A stretch of 10,261 nt of DNA from NCBI GenBank assembly GCA_900769385.1, contig CAAGGO010000282.1, positions 1-10,261 of the forward strand. The letters run 5' to 3'. The position numbers were made by a program, and so were the translations under genes. Positions within the stretch are counted from its first letter, which is position 1. Every line of letters begins with the position of its first letter. This DNA comes from Rikenellaceae bacterium. GTDB lineage: Bacteria > Bacteroidota > Bacteroidia > Bacteroidales > UBA932. The notes beneath the pieces were generated by a model. The model saw only the letters and a list, made by a program, of their open reading frames with translations, had not been told where the DNA came from and did no database searches. This document shows positions 6,268 to 10,261 of this stretch, in pieces.

Positions 6268-9200
6268 TTATTTGTCCAACTGACGCAAAATCTCCTCAAT
6301 ACCACGTACCAGCTGAGGATCTTTACCGTCGTTTCTGTCCTTGGCTGTATTTTTCACGTATATGTCAGGTTTCACACCTGTAACCTCCAAATCCTTTCCG
6401 TCCAATGAGTAGCAACCCCAAGCAGGCAAACGCAAAGATGTGCCGTCTATAAGTGTTGCCCCTGAAGTGAAGATAATCCAACGGTAAGTTTCAGTTCCCA
6501 CAATTGTTGCCAATCCAAGGGTCTTTATACCGTTTGATGTTACCTCTGCATCGGACAAGCTCCTCTCATTTACCAATGCCACTACAGGGATGTCTCCAAG
6601 AGTAACATTAGGGTGGGCATTTGTCTTGTTGTCCCTGAACGCCCAGTTGAAATGAGCCTTGTGAGTTAGGAAATCGAGTACCTCCTTGTGCACGTTTCCG
6701 CCGTTGTTATAACGCAAATCCAGGATAAGGGCCTCCTTTCCAACCATTCTGGTATGCATATCAATAAGGAAGTTCTCAAGATCACCTGCAGACATTGCCC
6801 TCATATGGGTGTACCCAATGCGGCCGTTGCCAAGTTTGTCAACTCTAGCCCTGTTGATTGACTCCCACTCTGTATAAAGCAGGTTCTTCAACGCACTGTA
6901 AGAAAGGGTATGGATTTTAACGTCAAACTCTTTTCCGCCCCTGCTGAATGTGAATTTCACCTCAGGCTCCTGGACAGATGATACAAGATAGCTCTCCCTG
7001 TTTGCACCAGCAGACACCCTTTCTCCGTTTACAGCTACAAGCACATCACCTTTGCGCACATCTGTATCAACATTATGTGCAGGAGATCCAACTATTGTGC
7101 GCTCAACCATATACGGATTCTCATTGTTCCATATGATACCTGTCTCAGCACTGTAGATTCTTGTCTGCGGTGCCCTGTGTTCCAAACCCGGAGCACTGCG
7201 GAATCCCAAATGTGATGAGTTGAGCTCTCCCAACATATCATTGAACAATGTTGAAAGGTTTGCCCTGCTCCTTACATAAGGGAGGAATGAAGCATAATAG
7301 TCTCTCTTGGCCTTCCAGTCTGCCCCGTGGAAATTGACATCATAGAAATTCTGGTCCATAAGTCCCCAAGCTTCATAGAACATCTGCCCAAACTCATCCT
7401 TAAGATTTTTCTCAACCGATTTCTTTATTGTAGCCACCTTGGTTGCCCTGCCTGAATTCAAATCAACCTTGTAGATATCAGCACCTGAAACGGCAAACAA
7501 ATCCTTGTCTGAATTTATAAGCATACCGCGTTTAAGGTCCTTGATTGTCTTAACCTCAGCATAAGGGTCTGAAAGTTCAAGTGCCTGAACACCTTCCCAA
7601 CCAGAAACTATCAGCCACTCCTTCTCCTTGCTCTTGAATGTATACAAAGAACGTCCTCCCTTGAAATCCATCTTCTCCATTCTTCTGAACACATCATTGT
7701 AATCCACTTTAACCTCAGGGGCCGCAGGAGATTTCTTCTCAGAAGCCTGTGGCGCAGCATCCTTGCCTTTCTTTCCTCCTTTCTTGCCTTTCACCGCCTC
7801 TTTCTCCACTTCAGCATCATTGGCAGGAGCCTCAAAAAGCTTGTCATAGATATCAGACTTGAATGGTTTTGTATTGTAATTCATCAACGGAAGCCTGTAA
7901 ACACTCTGCGCTCCGCCACCACGTGGGAATGTACTTCCCTGCAAATTTGCACCAAGGAACAAATATTTTCCACAAGGGGAGAAAACAGGTGCACCTTCAC
8001 TGCAAGCTGAGTTTGTAAGGTTATGCAACTGTTTGTCCTTGAATGAGTAAAGATAAATATCCCTCTCAAAAAGGCTCATTGCCTCAAAGGCAAGATGTGA
8101 ATCGTCAAAAGAGAAATTCAAGGTGTATCTGTTGAATGACCAGAACTCGGCATCTGCAAGTTTCCCAACCTTGCCGTCACTCAAGTTTATGCACATAATT
8201 GACTTGTTTCCCTGCACAAAAGCAATCTTGTCTTTCTTATGCGACATCTCAAGATTCTTTATGTTGCAATCCGCCTTGCACAAAAGCTTCTCAGCAGCCG
8301 AGCCGTCTGCCTTTATTGAATACAAAGCGGTAAAACCTTTGTCAGTTCTGGTATAGTAAATTGTATTGTTGTCCTTGCCCCACACAATTTCGTCAACCCT
8401 CTCAAATTCAGGGGTAGGAAGTTTATGCTGGTATTTTCCCTCAGCATCGCTTACATAAAGCAATCCTCTCAAAGACAATGCAAATTTCTTCCCGTCAGGA
8501 GAAACGGCCACCGCACTTGGAGCAACATCCTTAACCTGGCGCTCAATATCCACGTTATTGTCTGCAACTGCAATCTGCGGCACAACCACCTTGCCGGTTG
8601 CCAAATCAAGATAATGGATCTTGTACTCAAGGATAAACACCATTGCATTTCCATTGAAGCTTACTGACGGATACTGCACAGACTGCCCAAACGATGTAAG
8701 CTGCACAGGATCACCTGCAGGATTGTGTTTTGCAATATTGGACTCTTTATTGAATCTGTCTGTCACATAGTACAAATTCCCGTTCTTGTCTGCCATAGGC
8801 CAGGCATCCTTTCCCTCATAGGAAGTAAGCTCCCTATATTCTCCATTTGTAGGATTCCAGCTCTTCACATTGGGATTATGGTCACCCACATAATGTTTTC
8901 TGGTTGGGAAGCTCCTGCTCTCGTTTGACTCGTTGAAGTAGAACTCGCCTGTTACAGGGTTCTCCGTAACATTCACTATTGTATTGAAGTAACCCTCCAT
9001 AAGCCTGATAGGGGTACCGCCATCCACAGGAACCTTGTAGGTTGTTTTGCCGTTTGCCCTGTCGGTCTCAAAATAAACATATTTGGAATCTTTGCTCCAG
9101 CCGCTTGGAACATCACTGCCCTCGTGCCAGGTAAGACGTTTTACGTTACCACCGGCAACAGGAACAATATAAACATCATTGTTTCCCTGAATATCGGAAG

Positions 9201-9435
9201 CAAATGCAAGGTACTTTCCACAAGGGGAAACCTTTGGACTGCTTTCAGTACCGCCTAAAGATACCAGTCTCATAGCCAGACCGCCTTTGGCAGGCACATT
9301 GAAAATGTCACCGTCATAAGAGAAATAGATTGTCTCACCATTAGGGGACAATGACGGATTATATGGGAAATGCAATGTTTCCGCTACTGCAAACAGCGGC
9401 AGTAGGACAAATAATAAGAGTGTCAGTTTTTTCAT
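6268..9435 (-). CDS. Exported tricorn-like serine protease (S41 family)
   Basis: Large peptidase of 1055 residues. Order of parts: signal peptide MKKLTLLLFVLLPLFAVA (cleavage likely after residue 18); WD40/PD40-type beta-propeller repeats (about 20-515) with recurring SPNG/SPCG/SPDG turns; a Lys/Gly- then Ala/Pro-rich linker (about 549-576); a helical tricorn C1 region (about 678-745); a PDZ domain (about 760-843); and an S41 core (about 870-1028). By alignment with archaeal tricorn, the catalytic residues would be Ser741-His742 in NSSHLGF, nucleophile Ser961 with Asp962 in ERSLSDAE, and Glu1017 in DLEVTG. The signal peptide puts it in the periplasm or on the cell surface, unlike the cytosolic archaeal enzyme; it probably degrades peptides there. 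The ATG at 9435 is chosen over an in-frame TTG at 9456 because it begins the signal peptide directly and has AAAGGA upstream. Confidence 0.93.
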   Translation of the reverse strand: MKKLTLLLFVLLPLFAVAETLHFPYNPSLSPNGETIYFSYDGDIFNVPAKGGLAMRLVSLGGTESSPKVSPCGKYLAFASDIQGNNDVYIVPVAGGNVKRLTWHEGSDVPSGWSKDSKYVYFETDRANGKTTYKVPVDGGTPIRLMEGYFNTIVNVTENPVTGEFYFNESNESRSFPTRKHYVGDHNPNVKSWNPTNGEYRELTSYEGKDAWPMADKNGNLYYVTDRFNKESNIAKHNPAGDPVQLTSFGQSVQYPSVSFNGNAMVFILEYKIHYLDLATGKVVVPQIAVADNNVDIERQVKDVAPSAVAVSPDGKKFALSLRGLLYVSDAEGKYQHKLPTPEFERVDEIVWGKDNNTIYYTRTDKGFTALYSIKADGSAAEKLLCKADCNIKNLEMSHKKDKIAFVQGNKSIMCINLSDGKVGKLADAEFWSFNRYTLNFSFDDSHLAFEAMSLFERDIYLYSFKDKQLHNLTNSACSEGAPVFSPCGKYLFLGANLQGSTFPRGGGAQSVYRLPLMNYNTKPFKSDIYDKLFEAPANDAEVEKEAVKGKKGGKKGKDAAPQASEKKSPAAPEVKVDYNDVFRRMEKMDFKGGRSLYTFKSKEKEWLIVSGWEGVQALELSDPYAEVKTIKDLKRGMLINSDKDLFAVSGADIYKVDLNSGRATKVATIKKSVEKNLKDEFGQMFYEAWGLMDQNFYDVNFHGADWKAKRDYYASFLPYVRSRANLSTLFNDMLGELNSSHLGFRSAPGLEHRAPQTRIYSAETGIIWNNENPYMVERTIVGSPAHNVDTDVRKGDVLVAVNGERVSAGANRESYLVSSVQEPEVKFTFSRGGKEFDVKIHTLSYSALKNLLYTEWESINRARVDKLGNGRIGYTHMRAMSAGDLENFLIDMHTRMVGKEALILDLRYNNGGNVHKEVLDFLTHKAHFNWAFRDNKTNAHPNVTLGDIPVVALVNERSLSDAEVTSNGIKTLGLATIVGTETYRWIIFTSGATLIDGTSLRLPAWGCYSLDGKDLEVTGVKPDIYVKNTAKDRNDGKDPQLVRGIEEILRQLDK

Positions 9436-9475
9436 AAATTCCTTTCTTAGATTCAAAGTCTAAAGTTAGGAATTT
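9436..9475 (-). promoter_or_regulatory. Hairpin covering the ribosome binding site of the protease gene
   Basis: On the minus strand AAATTCCT (9475-9468) is perfectly complementary to AGGAATTT (9443-9436), which ends directly before the ATG. Inside, after a symmetrical AA/AA loop, CTTTAGA pairs with TCTAAG (one bulged T) around a 7-nt loop. The Shine-Dalgarno AGGA lies in the 3' arm, so the folded mRNA would hide it. No U-tract follows, so it is not a minus-strand terminator. A weak promoter-like TAACTTTA box lies in the same stretch. Confidence 0.55.
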
Positions 9476-9478
9476 TTT

Positions 9479-10235
9479 CTATGCTTCAAAAACCTCTTTT
9501 TTGGCCGCAACGGTAAGATATACCGCCCTTGCAACAAGATGTGCCATATAACCTATCCACAAAGAGTGTACTCCATAAGGTTCCCTGAAAATGAAATAGC
9601 AGAAAAAGAAACCAGCCACCGCCCACAACATGGAGTTTCTGATGGCCCTGGTAGCCGTTGCACCAATATAAATGCCGTCCCAGACAAATGCCGCACACCC
9701 CAACAGAGGCATTACAGGGAGCCAGAACAGGAACTCCTTTGAACCCTCCAGCACAACAGGATCTGCACTCATCAGCCTGAAAAGCCAATCCCCTGCAAAC
9801 CAATATCCTATTGTTGCAATCACTCCAACAACACCTCCCCAAAGGAATATCACCTTCACCGCCTTTACCAGAGAGTTTCTGTCTCCAGCCCCAATGTATC
9901 TTCCCGACAGCGCTTCGCCTGCATACGCAAACCCATCCACAAAATATGAATACAGCAGCAGAATCTTCATCATGATTGAACATACGGCTATGGCCACATC
10001 ACCATAATGGGCAGAGAGGGAGGTAAGTCCAGCATAAATTGCCAGAATACCCAGAGACCTCACAAAAATATCTGCATTGAGGGCAAAGAACCTCCTGATT
10101 TTTCCCCACTGCAGATTGGCACGCAAATCAACCGCACGGAACATCTCCCTGTAATTGAAGAACATAAGGGCTATGGCAAGCACCAGTCCGGCATATTGCG
10201 CCACCAGAGTACCCCACGCAATCCCGGGAAACCCC
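9479..10235 (-). CDS. MATE-family efflux transporter, 5' end missing
   Basis: C-terminal 251 residues of a multidrug and toxin extrusion (DinF-like) carrier, a Na+- or H+-coupled exporter in the inner membrane; family proteins are about 440-460 residues, so nearly half is absent. Visible features are a first partial helix (GFPGIAWGTLVAQYAG), about six further hydrophobic segments, the loop FVDGFAYAGEALSGRYIGAGD, and WDGIYIGATATRAIRNSM, both typical of the DinF-like branch. A GTG at 10204 is only an internal codon: the frame stays open with good MATE sequence up to 10234, where adapter sequence takes over. The gene ends in TAG 43 nt before the protease ATG and is probably the upstream member of the same transcript. 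Substrate unknown. Confidence 0.9.
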
Positions 10236-10261
10236 AGATCGGAAGAGCGTCGTGTAGGGAA
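10236..10261. other. Illumina TruSeq adapter contamination at contig end
   Basis: The final 26 bases start AGATCGGAAGAGC and continue GTCGTGTAGGGAA, the complement of the Illumina read 1 primer. This is library sequence, not genome. Genomic sequence ends at or about 10235. Confidence 0.97.

Noticed and set aside
9436..9480. Palindrome as a terminator for the MATE gene
   Set aside because: On the minus strand no T-run follows the stem; the T-run is on the plus-strand side, where nothing is transcribed.
9486..9983. 165-codon minus-strand frame overlapping the MATE gene
   Set aside because: Offset frame inside a gene with clear MATE homology; no recognisable product.
10202..10204. GTG as the start of a short complete membrane protein
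   Set aside because: The frame continues upstream with good MATE sequence (GFPGIAWGTL) to the adapter junction, so the gene is truncated by the contig end and does not start here.
1..10235. Mobile element, CRISPR array, toxin-antitoxin or novel defence system
   Set aside because: No transposase, integrase, direct-repeat array, small paired genes or nuclease-like frames were seen. Coding sequence is nearly continuous and all genes match known families.

Overview
The window looks like a chromosomal fragment from a member of the Bacteroidota, most likely Bacteroidales. The evidence is the sequence style of ribosomal proteins S12 and S7, two well-formed Bacteroidetes-type promoters (TTTG, 19-nt spacer, TAnnTTTG), weak or absent Shine-Dalgarno sequences before the ribosomal genes, a class III fructose-1,6-bisphosphatase, and an exported tricorn-like protease. 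Genus cannot be settled from the sequence alone. All seven genes lie on the minus strand, so in transcription order the window reads from right to left.

Right end (10261 to 4242): the 3' part of a MATE-family transporter gene, an exported tricorn-type S41 protease, and class III FBPase (fbp). Spacers are 43 nt and 9 nt, so these are probably co-transcribed. The run ends in a strong intrinsic terminator just after fbp. The 43-nt spacer before the protease is almost entirely an imperfect palindrome that would bury its ribosome binding site. The last 26 bases of the window (10236-10261) are not genomic: they match the Illumina TruSeq adapter, so the MATE gene is cut by the end of the genomic sequence.

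Middle (4286 to 876): two membrane transporters, an AspT/YidE-type carrier with two RCK_C domains and a YfcC/DcuC-family carrier, separated by 2 nt and evidently one operon. Their promoter appears to be built into the terminator hairpin of fbp, with the -33 box at the hairpin base and the -7 box across the loop and 3' arm. The operon closes with a clear terminator directly after the second stop codon.

Left end (802 to 1): a consensus promoter followed by rpsL (S12) and the first two thirds of rpsG (S7), the start of the str ribosomal protein operon, which continues beyond the left edge.

I found no mobile element, CRISPR array, tRNA, rRNA or clear new system. The genes are ordinary housekeeping and transport functions. 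The points worth a second look are the compact regulatory junctions (4225-4286, 9436-9475, 824-864) and the adapter contamination, which would add a false peptide to the MATE protein.
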